Source: Catenulispora sp. EB89 (GTDB lineage Bacteria; Actinomycetota; Actinomycetes; Streptomycetales; Catenulisporaceae). From it: DNA of 64,000 bases. Each line of letters starts with the position of its first letter. Position 1 is the first letter of the stretch. Under the pieces are notes generated by a model. It saw only the letters and a list, made by a program, of their open reading frames with translations. It did not search any database and had not been told where the DNA came from. The DNA is taken from assembly GCF_041261445.1 (NCBI RefSeq), contig NZ_JBGCCU010000007.1, positions 434,001 through 498,000 on the forward strand, given 5' to 3'. A program made the position numbers and the translations under genes. Below are positions 47,001 to 53,772 of this stretch, piece after piece.

Positions 47001-48214
47001 ACCGGGGCGTCCGAGGGCGCGGCGGTCAGCGGCCTGAGATCGGAGGACACCACCCGCTGGCTGTACCCGAACTCGGTCGCGGGCAGCGACGCCGCCGAGT
47101 ACCCGGTTCCGCTTCGGGTGTACCCGCGCTCGGTCGCGGTCTGCAGGTAGGCGGCGAGCGGCGTCTGGTCGTAGAGCAGGTCGAGCGAGCGCACCAGCAC
47201 CGGGTCCGGCCCGAGTTCGGCGAACGTGTGGAACATCAGGACACGTCGGCACAGGCGGTAGGTGCGCAGCTCGAAGCCGGGCCGGCGGGACGAGAAGGGA
47301 TCGGCGCGCACGCTCCAGGGACCGCTCTCCGAGGGAGTGGGGACGAGCACGTCGTGGTCGCCGTAGTCGAACACCGCCTCGAAGCAGAACCCGTCCGGCG
47401 TGCCCGGCGTGGTGTTGCCGTAGGTGATCCGCTTCAGGTAGCGGGCGGCGTGGGGGCCGTGGCCCGCCTCGGAGATCACGCTCGGGTCGACGCCGGCGCC
47501 GTCCTCGGCCTTGTACTCGTAGCGGACGACGTTGCCCAGGTCGTCGCTCGACTCCTCCAGCAGCCAGCGGTAGACGCGGGTCGGATCGTCGGGGTCGACG
47601 ATGCGCGCCGCCGGGCTGCGTCCGAACACGCCGGTCACGTTGTCCCGGCCAGTCACCTGCCAGTACGTGTCGCCGGACGCGGTGTCGCGCCACCGCTCGA
47701 TCCGCGCGTAGGAGGACTCGGTCCGCGGCCGGTAGCGCGCGATCTCGAATCCGCCCTGCGTTCGGACGATCGCGGTCCAGTCGCTGCCGTCGCCGCTGGT
47801 GGCGCCGGTGCCGCCGGGCGCGAGCGCCGGAACCAAGTCCTCGACGCCGGTGAGCTGGTAGACGTCGGTGTCCCGATACTGCGGCAGGCCCTTGTCCGTA
47901 CGCCGCGAGATCGACGGCGTGCTCAGGCTCCAGCCGAGCCCGAACGGCCCGTTCCCCGCGCCCGAGTCGTAGGCGAGCGTCAGCGCGGGCGCGACCGGGC
48001 CCCGTCCGGGCGTGAGCGGCACCGGGAGCGAGAGGGTCGCAGCACCCGTCGCCGGGTTGGCCGCGGCCTTCTCACCACTGCCGCGCAACGCCCCGCCGGG
48101 CTTCGGCAGGGACAGCGACGGCTGGTCGCGCTCGCCGCCGCGCTCGGCCGGCGGCGGTGTCGGCGCGAGCGTGCTCACGGAGCCGATCGGGCCGTCAGGG
48201 ACCTTGTCCGCCAT
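41024..48214 (-). CDS. TcB-TcC fusion of an ABC (Tc) toxin with RHS core and variable toxin end
   Basis: The 2396-aa frame starts MADKVPDGPIGSVST. It has an SpvB domain (about 45-340, NPATGAATLSLPVPLTPGRG), FG-GAP/VCBS-like propeller repeats (about 490-640, FVDLTGDGLADVLIT and YLADMTGDGLTDLVR), the TcB middle regions (about 690-1060), RHS/YD repeats (about 1450-2010) and the RHS core GRWTSADPIGIADGTNTF with YVHNNPVRLTDPTG (about 2025-2060), where TcC normally cleaves itself. The last 335 residues are the variable effector, ending NRPDFRLTLPKVGAKI and YDITTPRDVDRHL, which suggests a PD-(D/E)XK-like nuclease. TcB and TcC, usually separate, are fused here, as in some other bacteria. It is the first gene of the operon. 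The toxin fold is inferred. Confidence 0.93.
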   Translation of the reverse strand: MADKVPDGPIGSVSTLAPTPPPAERGGERDQPSLSLPKPGGALRGSGEKAAANPATGAATLSLPVPLTPGRGPVAPALTLAYDSGAGNGPFGLGWSLSTPSISRRTDKGLPQYRDTDVYQLTGVEDLVPALAPGGTGATSGDGSDWTAIVRTQGGFEIARYRPRTESSYARIERWRDTASGDTYWQVTGRDNVTGVFGRSPAARIVDPDDPTRVYRWLLEESSDDLGNVVRYEYKAEDGAGVDPSVISEAGHGPHAARYLKRITYGNTTPGTPDGFCFEAVFDYGDHDVLVPTPSESGPWSVRADPFSSRRPGFELRTYRLCRRVLMFHTFAELGPDPVLVRSLDLLYDQTPLAAYLQTATERGYTRSGTGYSAASLPATEFGYSQRVVSSDLRPLTAAPSDAPVRLDATSRWFDLDAEGVAGILAGQAGTWHYRPNLGEGSFGPPAERDPVPDAASANGWRLLDLAGDGRPVLASLDGGARGFFGRADGVGPEEWTAFTAFDHLPSVNWDDPNLRFVDLTGDGLADVLITADDALVWHASEGFDGFGEEQRVAVQPRERLGPRLVFADAEQSVYLADMTGDGLTDLVRVRNGSVDYWPALGYGRFGGRISMAGAPVFDQPDRFDQRRVRLHDVDGSAPTDLLYLGDAADGGGVRVWFNEAGNSFSAAETIAVAPPTSQVADASVADVFGRGTACLVFTEPRPDGEPQAWAVDLMAQGKPHLLVSVDDRRGSSTTFQYQSSTQYYLADKAAGQPWATRLPFPVQVVAQITVNDLIADTTLVSTYAYRHGYYDGTEREFRGFGYVEQRDALADATGEADQPPAVIRRWQHTGWYRDSARITTQFAHEYWQGGAGAALPDTALPPGLTPDEEREAARALRGRVLREEVYAEDGDASAANPYQITESNYGLVLLQPQDANPYCVVAVNPGQSLSAHSERQPDDARTTHSVTLDVDEWGNVLRSVEVCYPRKSPLDPAQGQTRIAVTEHTVVNDVETPDRWRIGVPVDTRTYEAAGFAPQPGKVFAAADLAADLATAASSEVPYQDELSGLAPQRRMIARSVQTYSSDDLSAELPDGQIGVRALPWRSYRQAFAAGHVTALFGTRVTDDMMRTAGYVQRGGDTTWWTPSARHTLDPARFYQPTGYLDPFGSQWSLDYDAHTLALTRVTDPLGNTLQAQINYRVLQPWLLTDANGNRAGVRFDALGMVMATAVLGKPGAGEGDVLDLSTPEPSAQDDPTVTVEYTLDHPPTSFHTSAREQHGAANPRWQEIWTYVDGSGRTILTKHQAAPADPQGPVRWIGTGRVVFNNKGNPIKQYEPYFAADGGFDTEPQLVQQGVTQILRYDPLSRVIRTDQPDGSFARTEFTAWEKQDWDRNDTVLSSRWYADRVALPEDDPRRRAAELAAAHAGTPTGTRFDTMGRAYATIADNGGGEFLATFVELDIEGNHRAVTDPRGVLVVSQDFDMLGHPAHTRSPDAGERWSLLDVTGKTVFAWDARATAFSWRYDATHRVTHAYATMAGGPTTLRTRTYYGESLANAADHNLRGQICATFDGAGLSRTTDIDFKGNPLGAYRRLTADPHGEPDWSALATVDDPDQALAAAAGLLEATAYPSSTQYDALNRVTLTTSPDGSATRPSYDQANLLIGTDVQIRGAADWTPFVSAISHNARGDRLQARLGCGATLEYGYEPDTFRLAQVDAHAGDGRTLQSLAYTYDPVGNVVEVDDAAQQTLYFANAVVSPNRLYTYQPTYRLATAEGREHIGQTAVDQPGPFEQPPFEIPHANDAQAMRRYVETYVYDPAGNIQSLAHAAGAGSWTRLHDNPADGNRLRATSLPGDAPGTYSAQYSYDAAGNMIAMPHLPRLDWDAGNRFSRADLGGGGVVSYQYDASGQRVRATIENGGTVDVRVYLGNCEIYRRTVAGTVTVERETLHVSDGAKRIALVETITVDGGPAPIPAPVLRYQLDDHLGSAVVEVDQNCALLSYEEYHPYGTTSFRSAAGAAQTSLKRYRFTGRERDVETGLYHHGNRYYACWIGRWTSADPIGIADGTNTFAYVHNNPVRLTDPTGTASEDEDRAAHVQQELASRKLTPEMVRDFDSLSHSAVMAKYGFFEFFHISSATRSLPGDVLAAVLPKRDTTVYMFASGRTGTADQEQAHRVAELNVGTPIGAIPRLIARAAGASEGTIEAYGRLGDFVDSLLPVAGAIGTARAIRGGGVAPPPPELAPLGQETAESAPAAAAPVQTPRSGPSSAAETPTAGPAREPTIAELDAHFVATVGEENSRLAAAVRADPHQLSALAEHAPRLTAATLRRAQNNGMGALKLFNVAYGQVLEKRVALRLAGGPYSQHFQYLGGANRPDFRLTLPKVGAKINYDITTPRDVDRHLARPYGEKMRIVTYDRPSFFN

Positions 48215-48279
48215 GGCACCTGCTCTCCTCGTTCCCGCAGCGGTTGGTTCCGCGGCGTCGCCACGAGCGTTGCCGAACC

Positions 48280-48312
48280 CGATCAGAGAACGTTCAGAGA
48301 CCGTTCACAGAC
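48280..48312 (-). promoter_or_regulatory. Three contiguous 11-bp direct repeats, candidate SARP (AfsR-like) box of the Tc operon
   Basis: The plus strand reads CGATCAGAGAA, CGTTCAGAGAC, CGTTCACAGAC without gaps, ending 65 bases before the TcBC start. On the coding strand this is three CTSTGAWCG-type units with 11-bp period. SARP regulators bind 7-base repeats separated by 4 bases, which is exactly this spacing. PhoP boxes of actinomycetes also use 11-bp GTTCA units, so that reading stays open, though the unit interiors fit it poorly. Confidence 0.65.
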
Positions 48313-48339
48313 AGCGACCGGCCGGGCGCCGGCGGGACG

Positions 48340-48673
48340 TCTGTTCGTCGAGGCGGCGGTCCGCCGCGAAGCGATCGCCCTCTTTGACCGCGGCGTCCAA
48401 GCCCGCTCCCGACTCCTGCTCGGCGAATGGCTCCGCCGCCGCAACCGGCGCGGCGAAGCCCGCACCGAGCTGCGCGCCGCCTACGAAACGGCGGCGACGA
48501 TGGGCATGGACGTGTTTGCCGAACGCGCCCGCCGCGAACTGCTCGCCACCGGCGAGATCGTCCGCAAGCGCACGGTCGGCGCGCCGGACGCCGCGGTCTC
48601 GCTGCGCTGGAAGTACGGCGACAAGTCGTCGAAGGCCCAGCCCTTCGCGCCGTGGTCGCCCCAGCTGTCGTAG
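48340..48673 (+). pseudogene. Remnant of a LAL-type LuxR regulator, without its DNA-binding domain
   Basis: The open frame contains ALFDRGVQARSRLLLGEWLR and then RAAYETAATMGMDVFAERAR with RELLATGE, the TPR-like end that in large ATP-binding LuxR regulators directly precedes the helix-turn-helix. The ATPase part and the helix-turn-helix are both missing: after ATGE the frame runs into unrelated sequence and stops. There is no plausible start and the left end merges with the Tc promoter region. The fragment therefore looks like a scar of a former regulator beside the toxin operon. Assignment rests on remembered family patterns. Confidence 0.5.
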
Positions 48674-48921
48674 CTGGCCCCTTGCCGCGCAAGGCGTGCC
48701 GCGAGCGCGCATCTTCACCGCACCGAAGCTGCCCCCGGATCCGTCACATGACTGAACCCGCGCGTGGGCCTGAGACGGCGGTGCGTCCGCGGCGCGGCAA
48801 GTAGCGCCGGCCGGGCGGGCCCGGGGAAACTGGACGACAACAAACGGCTCCCTTGCTCAGCCACCGAGCCATGCACTGCCACGCCCACGTAGAGTGCTGT
48901 TGCCACAGGGGAGGAGCTTGC

Positions 48922-48993
48922 GTGTACACCGTTTCTGACCAGACCGGACGGCGGTTCGTCAGCGCCGGCGGTCGAGGCCGGCCGGCATGCTGA
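48922..48993 (+). pseudogene. Possible N-terminal remnant of a short-chain dehydrogenase
   Basis: After GGGGAGGAG a GTG opens a 23-residue frame, VYTVSDQTGRRFV, that resembles the first residues of actinobacterial SDR oxidoreductases (SDQTGRRFVVTGANSG). The nucleotide-binding glycine motif is replaced by unrelated residues and a stop follows. A degenerate TANSGLA occurs in another frame just downstream. It is probably a decayed gene start whose ribosome site survives. Confidence 0.35.
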
Positions 48994-49109
48994 CGGCGAA
49001 CAGCGGGCTCGCGAACGGCAGGTTTGGGCAGGCTCGGCGTTTGCTCGCCGCGCCGGCCCGGCATCGGCCTGTCGCGCAGCGTCTCATCGACCCGAAGCCG
49101 GGGTTCTAG
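48987..49109 (+). CDS. Small ORF directly before the MFS gene (40 aa, doubtful)
   Basis: The frame MLTANSGLANGRFGQARR runs for 40 codons to TAG, which abuts the MFS ATG (TAGATG). It has no clear ribosome site. It may be a short leader coupled to MFS translation or simply debris of the SDR remnant it overlaps. Confidence 0.2.
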   Translation: MLTANSGLANGRFGQARRLLAAPARHRPVAQRLIDPKPGF

Positions 49110-50513
49110 ATGCGCCGGGCGGGAGCAGCCCTGCTCGCGGTGACCGTGGGGTGCGTCCTGGCCGACTCGGCCGTGGTCACCCTGGCCCTGCCGGAGATCT
49201 TGCAGCGCCTGCACACCACGGTGGGGCAGGTCGCCTGGGTGCTGATCGCGTTCAACCTCGTTCTCGCCGTGGTCGCGCGGCCCGCCGCGTGGTTCTTCAA
49301 GAAGCAGGATCCGGCCCTGTGGTGTGCGGCTGGCATCGCGGTGTTCGCCGGGGCCTCGGCCATGTGCGCGGTCGCCGGTTCCATGGGGGTCCTGATCGCG
49401 GCCCGGTCGATCCAGGCGGTCGGTGGCGCGTTCGCGGTGGTCGGCAGTCTTCAGCTGCTGGTCGACGAGCTGTCCGAGCGTCGTGGGACGGCGTGGTGGA
49501 TCGCCGCCGGCGTGTTCGGCACCGCTGTCGGGCCGGTGGCCGGCGGGCTGCTCACCGATGCCTTCTCCTGGCGTTCGATCTTCATCGTCCAGGTGCCGAT
49601 CGCGGTGCTGGCCGTTCCTGCCGCGCTGGCCAGGCGCCGCAGCCGGACCGGGCCGGGCCTCGCCGATGACGCCTCCGAGGCTGCCACCGATACCGCCTCC
49701 GACGACGTCGTCGTAGAGAAACACCCCGTGCGGATCCGGCCCAACATCGCGCTGGCGTTGCTCTCAGCGGCACTGACCGCCGCGCTGTTCCTGTTCGTGC
49801 TGCTCCTGGTCGACGGCTGGCGCCGGTCGCCGGCGGTCGCCGCCGTCACGGTCTCGGTGATCCCGCTCGCGGCGCTCTTTGCCCGGCCGCTGATCCGGAC
49901 GCTGCGCGCGGGACCGCTGGCGCAGACGATGTCCGGCTGCCTGCTCATCGCGGGCGGCCTGGCCGGGCTGGCGCTGCTGCCGTCGGCCGGTCTGGCGTGG
50001 ACGATCGCACCCCAGGCGCTCGTCGGGCTCGGGCTCGGGTTGACGTTGGATCCCCTGACCCTGCAGGCGATGGACGGCCGCACGCCGCATTCCCTCCACG
50101 GCGGCTGGACGATCGCGGCCCGGCACATGGGGGTCGTCCTGGGACTCGCGATTCTCACGCCGGTGTTCGTCGCGGACCTCCGCAGCGCCCAGCCGCCCGC
50201 CGAGGAGGCCATCACCGCACTGGTGCTGAACGCTCCGCTGGCGCCCCAGGACAAGATCACGATCGCCCGCGGACTGGCCGATCAGCTGAAGATGGAGGGC
50301 GGCCGGGTGCCCGACCTGGACCCCGCCTTCCAGAACCTGAACCTGCCCCCGGTGGAGAAGCCCGCCGCGGCGCAGCTTGAACGCGATCTCAACGCCCAGC
50401 TCGAACGCGCGGCCACCCACGCGTTCCGCAACGCCTTCCTGATCGGCGCGGGGCTCGCCCTCGCAGCGATGCTGTCCCTGATCCAGCTCCGCCGAGGAGG
50501 GGGCGCGCGATGA
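49110..50513 (+). CDS. Major facilitator superfamily exporter
   Basis: The 467-aa product has the DHA2-like drug/metabolite exporter pattern: helix 1 with ALLAVTVGCVLADSAVVTLALP, motif A-like loop after helix 2, RSIQAVGGAFAVVGSLQLLV (helix 4) and the motif C-like GVFGTAVGPVAGGLLTDAFS (helix 5), then SWRSIFIVQVPIAVLAV. A charged cytosolic loop separates the halves near 190-220. I count about 12 to 13 membrane helices, with a long extracytoplasmic loop near 360-430 before the final helix. The substrate cannot be deduced. The stop overlaps the start of a membrane-anchored partner (ATGA), so both are coexpressed and the partner may sit against the exporter. Confidence 0.88.
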   Translation: MRRAGAALLAVTVGCVLADSAVVTLALPEILQRLHTTVGQVAWVLIAFNLVLAVVARPAAWFFKKQDPALWCAAGIAVFAGASAMCAVAGSMGVLIAARSIQAVGGAFAVVGSLQLLVDELSERRGTAWWIAAGVFGTAVGPVAGGLLTDAFSWRSIFIVQVPIAVLAVPAALARRRSRTGPGLADDASEAATDTASDDVVVEKHPVRIRPNIALALLSAALTAALFLFVLLLVDGWRRSPAVAAVTVSVIPLAALFARPLIRTLRAGPLAQTMSGCLLIAGGLAGLALLPSAGLAWTIAPQALVGLGLGLTLDPLTLQAMDGRTPHSLHGGWTIAARHMGVVLGLAILTPVFVADLRSAQPPAEEAITALVLNAPLAPQDKITIARGLADQLKMEGGRVPDLDPAFQNLNLPPVEKPAAAQLERDLNAQLERAATHAFRNAFLIGAGLALAAMLSLIQLRRGGGAR

Positions 50514-51127
50514 GCGTCGTGGACCGCCTGCGGGCGGCGTCGCTGCCCGCACTGTCCGTCGTGCTGGTGGGCGGGGTACTGGCCGTCCAACTCGCCAACG
50601 GCGGCGGCCACTACAGCCCGCTCCGCCCGGCCGCCACGTGCGTCATCCAACCGGCGAGCTCGGTGTCGACGGGAATCGACGGCCTGACGGAGGAAGTCGT
50701 CGTGACCGGCCTGGCGGCCGCCGCCTGCCAACTCGGCATCTCCCGCGAGGCCTTCGCCCTCCAGATCGCCCAACCCGGCGCCCATACCGACGCGCAGGTC
50801 AACGCGCTACACGCCGGACTACTCACCGCCGTCGACACCCTGAAGGCAGCCGGCAAGCTGCCGAAGGCATCCCAACTCGTCCGCGAGGCGGTCACCGCCT
50901 CAGGCCTCAGCGGCTTTCGCAAGATCGCCATCGACGCCGTCCCCGATGCCCTCATCGACAAGACCCTGACGACCGACGACATCCTGCGCCGCACGATCAA
51001 CGATCTCGACCTGCGCATGCTCCTGACAAACCTCGGCAGTCGCGAGCAACTGTACAAGCAGGTGGACGCTGCTGTGACGAAGGCGGTCACGGAGCGCCTT
51101 GCGGCTGATCTGCATATTGGTTCATGA
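50510..51127 (+). CDS. Membrane-anchored protein of unknown function coupled to the MFS exporter
   Basis: The ATG overlaps the MFS stop (ATGA), and the 205-aa product has one N-terminal membrane helix (LPALSVVLVGGVLAVQLANG) followed by an extracytoplasmic, mostly helical domain with two cysteines (TCVIQ and AAACQLG). No enzyme motif is apparent. Its tight coupling with the exporter suggests an accessory subunit, as in exporter pairs where a periplasmic partner guides substrate. I do not recognise the family. Confidence 0.75.
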   Translation: MSVVDRLRAASLPALSVVLVGGVLAVQLANGGGHYSPLRPAATCVIQPASSVSTGIDGLTEEVVVTGLAAAACQLGISREAFALQIAQPGAHTDAQVNALHAGLLTAVDTLKAAGKLPKASQLVREAVTASGLSGFRKIAIDAVPDALIDKTLTTDDILRRTINDLDLRMLLTNLGSREQLYKQVDAAVTKAVTERLAADLHIGS

Positions 51128-51159
51128 TCAGATTCGGCAGAGCGTGATCGTGATACCCA

Positions 51160-51652
51160 GTGAGGCGAACCGTGCATCTCCATGACATCGGCGGTGACTT
51201 GGAGAGCTTCGTCGCACGAAAGGGCGCCGAGGAACAGCGTCGCCGCAACGACCCCGACCCCCGCACGATCAGAGTGTGGGCGGCCGAGCAGGGCATCGCC
51301 ATCTCGCCTCGTGGGCGGGTACCCGCGGAACTCATGGATGCGTATCGGGAAGCATTCGGACTCGAACGACTGGTGCCGCTGCGGGATTTCACCTGCGAGG
51401 AGGGCTTCCGCACGGACGCCACGCTCGTGGACGACGTGGCATTCAGCGGGCTCTCGACGCTGCAGGTACTCAACCGGATCCCGGACGACTACGCGGGCAA
51501 ACTCCTCGTCATCGTCGACGAGGTCCGCCTCGCCGCGCCAGCCGGTGCTCGCCGTGGACCTGATCGACGAGCCCGGCCGGTCGCTGCGGGTCGAGCCGAC
51601 GCCGACGGAATCGTGGCCGCTCTTTAGGCGGCTCGGTGGACTAGTGGGTTAG
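51160..51652 (+). pseudogene. Frameshifted gene joining an Lsr2-type DNA-binding domain to a DUF6924-like part
   Basis: The GTG at 51160 starts a frame with IRVWAAEQGIAISPRGRVPA, the C-terminal DNA-binding motif of Lsr2 (RGR hook), but without the Lsr2 dimerisation domain. It continues with FRTDATLVDDVAFSGLSTLQ and KLLVIVDEVRLA, which resemble DUF6924, and then loses homology. Near 51530-51541 the reading moves one frame over and resumes as QPVLAVDLIDEPGRSLRVEP and ESWPLF, ending at 51652. The N-terminal stretch of DUF6924 is also shortened. I read this as a fusion or decayed pair with a frameshift, probably non-functional. A sequencing error is the alternative. Confidence 0.55.
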
Positions 51653-51654
51653 GG

Positions 51655-52509
51655 CTACGACAGTGTCCAGTCCGCGGATACCCCGCCGCACAACACGTCG
51701 AGCGTGATGCCCGGCAACGTGAACTTGGCGCCGGCGTCGACAAGGTAGAGCCCGTGGTAGTGCGTGGGGTGGGCACACTCGGGGGCCGACGTCGAGTAGC
51801 CGCCGTAGCCGTCGACCCACTGGATCAACGCCGTGCCCTTTCCTCCCGGCGCCAGTACGGGGACGTAGTTCCCGCCGGACGTCGTCGGGACGAGGGCCGG
51901 GGCCTGTCCGGGTTCGGCGTGCCACAGGGCCACGGAGTTGTCGAGGCGGCATGCCGTGGTGCTCTGGTTGGTGAACGTGACCGTGATCCCGAGGCTGCCG
52001 CCGGCGACTCCGCGGTGGATGAGTGGGTTCGGGCCGAGCTGGGTGGCCTGGCAGGTGGGGGGCGTTCCGCCGATCTGGCTGATGCTGGGTGGCGTGGTGG
52101 ATGGCGCCGTCGGGGTGGTCGGTGTCGGTGAGTTCGAGGAGCTTGGGGAGGTCGACGAGTCCGACGAACCTGCTGACGTCAGGGAACCCGGCGCGCTTGG
52201 CGAGCTTGGTGCGCCGGCGCCCGCCGACGTGCCGACCGGGGCCGGGCCGCCGGACGCGGATGCGGACGCCGACGTAGACGTAGACGTCGTAGCCGGCCCG
52301 ACCGGCTGCTGCGAAGCCACGCGGCCCGGGATGACCAGCGCCGCGGCGACCGCCACGCCGGTGACGGCGACGGCCACCGTCCCGGTCACCAGCACCCGCC
52401 GCCGGTGGGTGCGCCGGCTGCCGATGTGGCGCAGCTCCTCGGCCTCGGGCAGCGGCCGGGTCGCGCAGTCGGCGCGCACGGCGGCCAGCATCTCGTCGAA
52501 CTCAGGCAT
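51655..52509 (-). CDS. DUF4232 membrane protein, probable sigma-factor partner
   Basis: The ATG at 52509 has GAGGAG upstream and gives 284 aa. The cytosolic N-terminal 50 residues (MPEFDEMLAAVRADC) precede one membrane helix (VLVTGTVAVAVTGVAVAAAL near 60-80). A long Ser/Thr/Pro-rich extracytoplasmic stalk leads to a DUF4232 domain (about 160-284) with CQATQLGPNPLIHRG, conserved cysteines and an immunoglobulin-like beta pattern. The start overlaps the stop of the ECF sigma gene by 8 bases. Membrane proteins in this position often hold the sigma factor inactive. The cytosolic part lacks a zinc anti-sigma motif, so that role is only possible. Confidence 0.82.
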   Translation of the reverse strand: MPEFDEMLAAVRADCATRPLPEAEELRHIGSRRTHRRRVLVTGTVAVAVTGVAVAAALVIPGRVASQQPVGPATTSTSTSASASASGGPAPVGTSAGAGAPSSPSAPGSLTSAGSSDSSTSPSSSNSPTPTTPTAPSTTPPSISQIGGTPPTCQATQLGPNPLIHRGVAGGSLGITVTFTNQSTTACRLDNSVALWHAEPGQAPALVPTTSGGNYVPVLAPGGKGTALIQWVDGYGGYSTSAPECAHPTHYHGLYLVDAGAKFTLPGITLDVLCGGVSADWTLS

Positions 52510-53026
52510 CGGTGACTCCTCTCGGGCCCCATTCGGTGGTGGCCGCCGGCTCCCGGAGACCCAGGGTTTCGGCCAGCGCGGCGCGGCCGCGGGACAGCCA
52601 GGACTTGACCGTGCCGACGCTCGCGCCGGTCTCCGCGGCGATGTCACCGATCGGAAGGTCGAGCAGGTAGTGCAGTGCCAGTGCCCTGCGTTGCGGCGCC
52701 GGCAGCGTACGCAACGCCGTCACCAGCAGCACAGTGTTCTCCGACGGTGGCGGAACCGGATCCGGCGACCGCGCGGCCGCCGCCGCGTGGCGCCGGACGC
52801 CGATCTTGCGCCAGCGATCCGTGGCCAGCCTGGAGACCACCATCCGCAACCAGCCCTCAGCATGGTCGTACTGCTCCAGCTTCGCCCAGCGCTGCCACGC
52901 TCTTACGTAAGCTTCCTGAACCAAGTCCTGAGCGGCCGACATATCGCCGGTCATCACATACGCGTACCGCATCAGCCGGGGCGATGTCCCCCGGTAGAAC
53001 TCGTCGAAACCTTCAGCGTCCGCCAC
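52502..53026 (-). CDS. ECF-family RNA polymerase sigma factor
   Basis: The GTG at 53026 follows GGAGAGGGGG and gives 174 aa. Region 2 covers about 10-80 (AAQDLVQEAYVRAWQRWAKL, then AEGWLRMVVSRLATDRWR) and region 4 about 105-160 (LPAPQRRALALHYLLDLPIG, then DIAAETGASVGTVKSWLSRG). The pattern is that of SigE-like actinobacterial ECF factors. It directs polymerase to stress-type promoters. The downstream membrane protein starts within its last codons and is the likely regulator. Its promoter would lie in the 129-base gap shared with the divergent methyltransferase remnant. Confidence 0.92.
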   Translation of the reverse strand: MADAEGFDEFYRGTSPRLMRYAYVMTGDMSAAQDLVQEAYVRAWQRWAKLEQYDHAEGWLRMVVSRLATDRWRKIGVRRHAAAAARSPDPVPPPSENTVLLVTALRTLPAPQRRALALHYLLDLPIGDIAAETGASVGTVKSWLSRGRAALAETLGLREPAATTEWGPRGVTDA

Positions 53027-53155
53027 TGTGCCCCCTCTCCGCAGTGCCACCACACCACTCACCCAAGCATTCACGACCAGACACGGCCGGGTGCGGTGAA
53101 AGGTTGCGGCGGGTTTGGCTGCTGCGTGCGACGGCAGTCCCGTAGCGTCGTGGAT

Positions 53156-53736
53156 ATGGCAGATGTTTTCGCGGGCGTTCGCTTGCTCGGCCCGCCGGAG
53201 ATCGACGGCGAGTACATAGCGCTCAGCGAGCACGATGTAGTGCACTTGCATGATTATGAGCGGGTGTATGCCGTGCCGGGCCTCTACGAGTACGTCGTTC
53301 AGGAGCGGCTGCAATGCAGATCGCCGCAGGTCGTGGCCGAGGGTTTCGCGAAGGCGGCCGCACGGCGTGACCTGGACCTCGGCCTGGGCTCGATGACGGT
53401 CCTCGACGTCGGCGCCGGCACCGGATTGGTCGGTGAACTTGTGCGGCGCGGCGGTGTCGGCCGGATCGTCGGGGTGGATTCGCTGCCGGCGGCGCGTACT
53501 GCGTGCCTTCGCGACCGGCCAGACGTCTATGCCGACTACGTGGTGGGTGACTTCTCGGCCGGTGACGCATTGCGCGAAGCGCTACTTCCGTTCTCCTCGG
53601 CGCCGCCGTCAAACTGCTGGTGGCCCATGGAGACCTCGTCGTGACGGAACGAACCCGCTTCCTGCACCGGACGACGACGACCGGCCAGCCGATCTTCTAC
53701 GAACTCCTCACCGGTCACGCCGGCCAAGGCGGATGA
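53156..53736 (+). pseudogene. Broken class I SAM-dependent methyltransferase
   Basis: From the ATG at 53156 the frame reads MADVFAGVRLLGPPEIDGEY, a start typical of small actinobacterial methyltransferases, and reaches the SAM-binding motif MTVLDVGAGTGLVGELVRRG with GVDSLPAARTA. Near 53600 the frame changes: the original ends at 53644, while the next frame continues with VKLLVAHGDLVVTERTRF and HRTTTTGQPIFYELL to 53736, which matches the usual C-terminal strands. Part of the middle of the domain is missing, so a deletion plus frameshift rather than a single-base error is likely. Non-functional as it stands. Confidence 0.6.
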
Positions 53737-53772
53737 CCTCACCGGCCGAGCCGCCACGTGCACCTTCGCCTG

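Noticed and set aside
3433..48214. A contractile injection system (eCIS/T6SS-like) for these giants
   Set aside because: No sheath, tube, baseplate, AAA ATPase or spike gene is visible; LysM-like modules alone do not support it.
41771..48673. A 2300-codon plus-strand frame opposite TcBC
   Set aside because: It is a GC-skew shadow: composition is Arg/Gly/Val-rich without domains, while the minus strand carries clear Tc motifs throughout. Only its last 330 bases resemble a real (LuxR) remnant.
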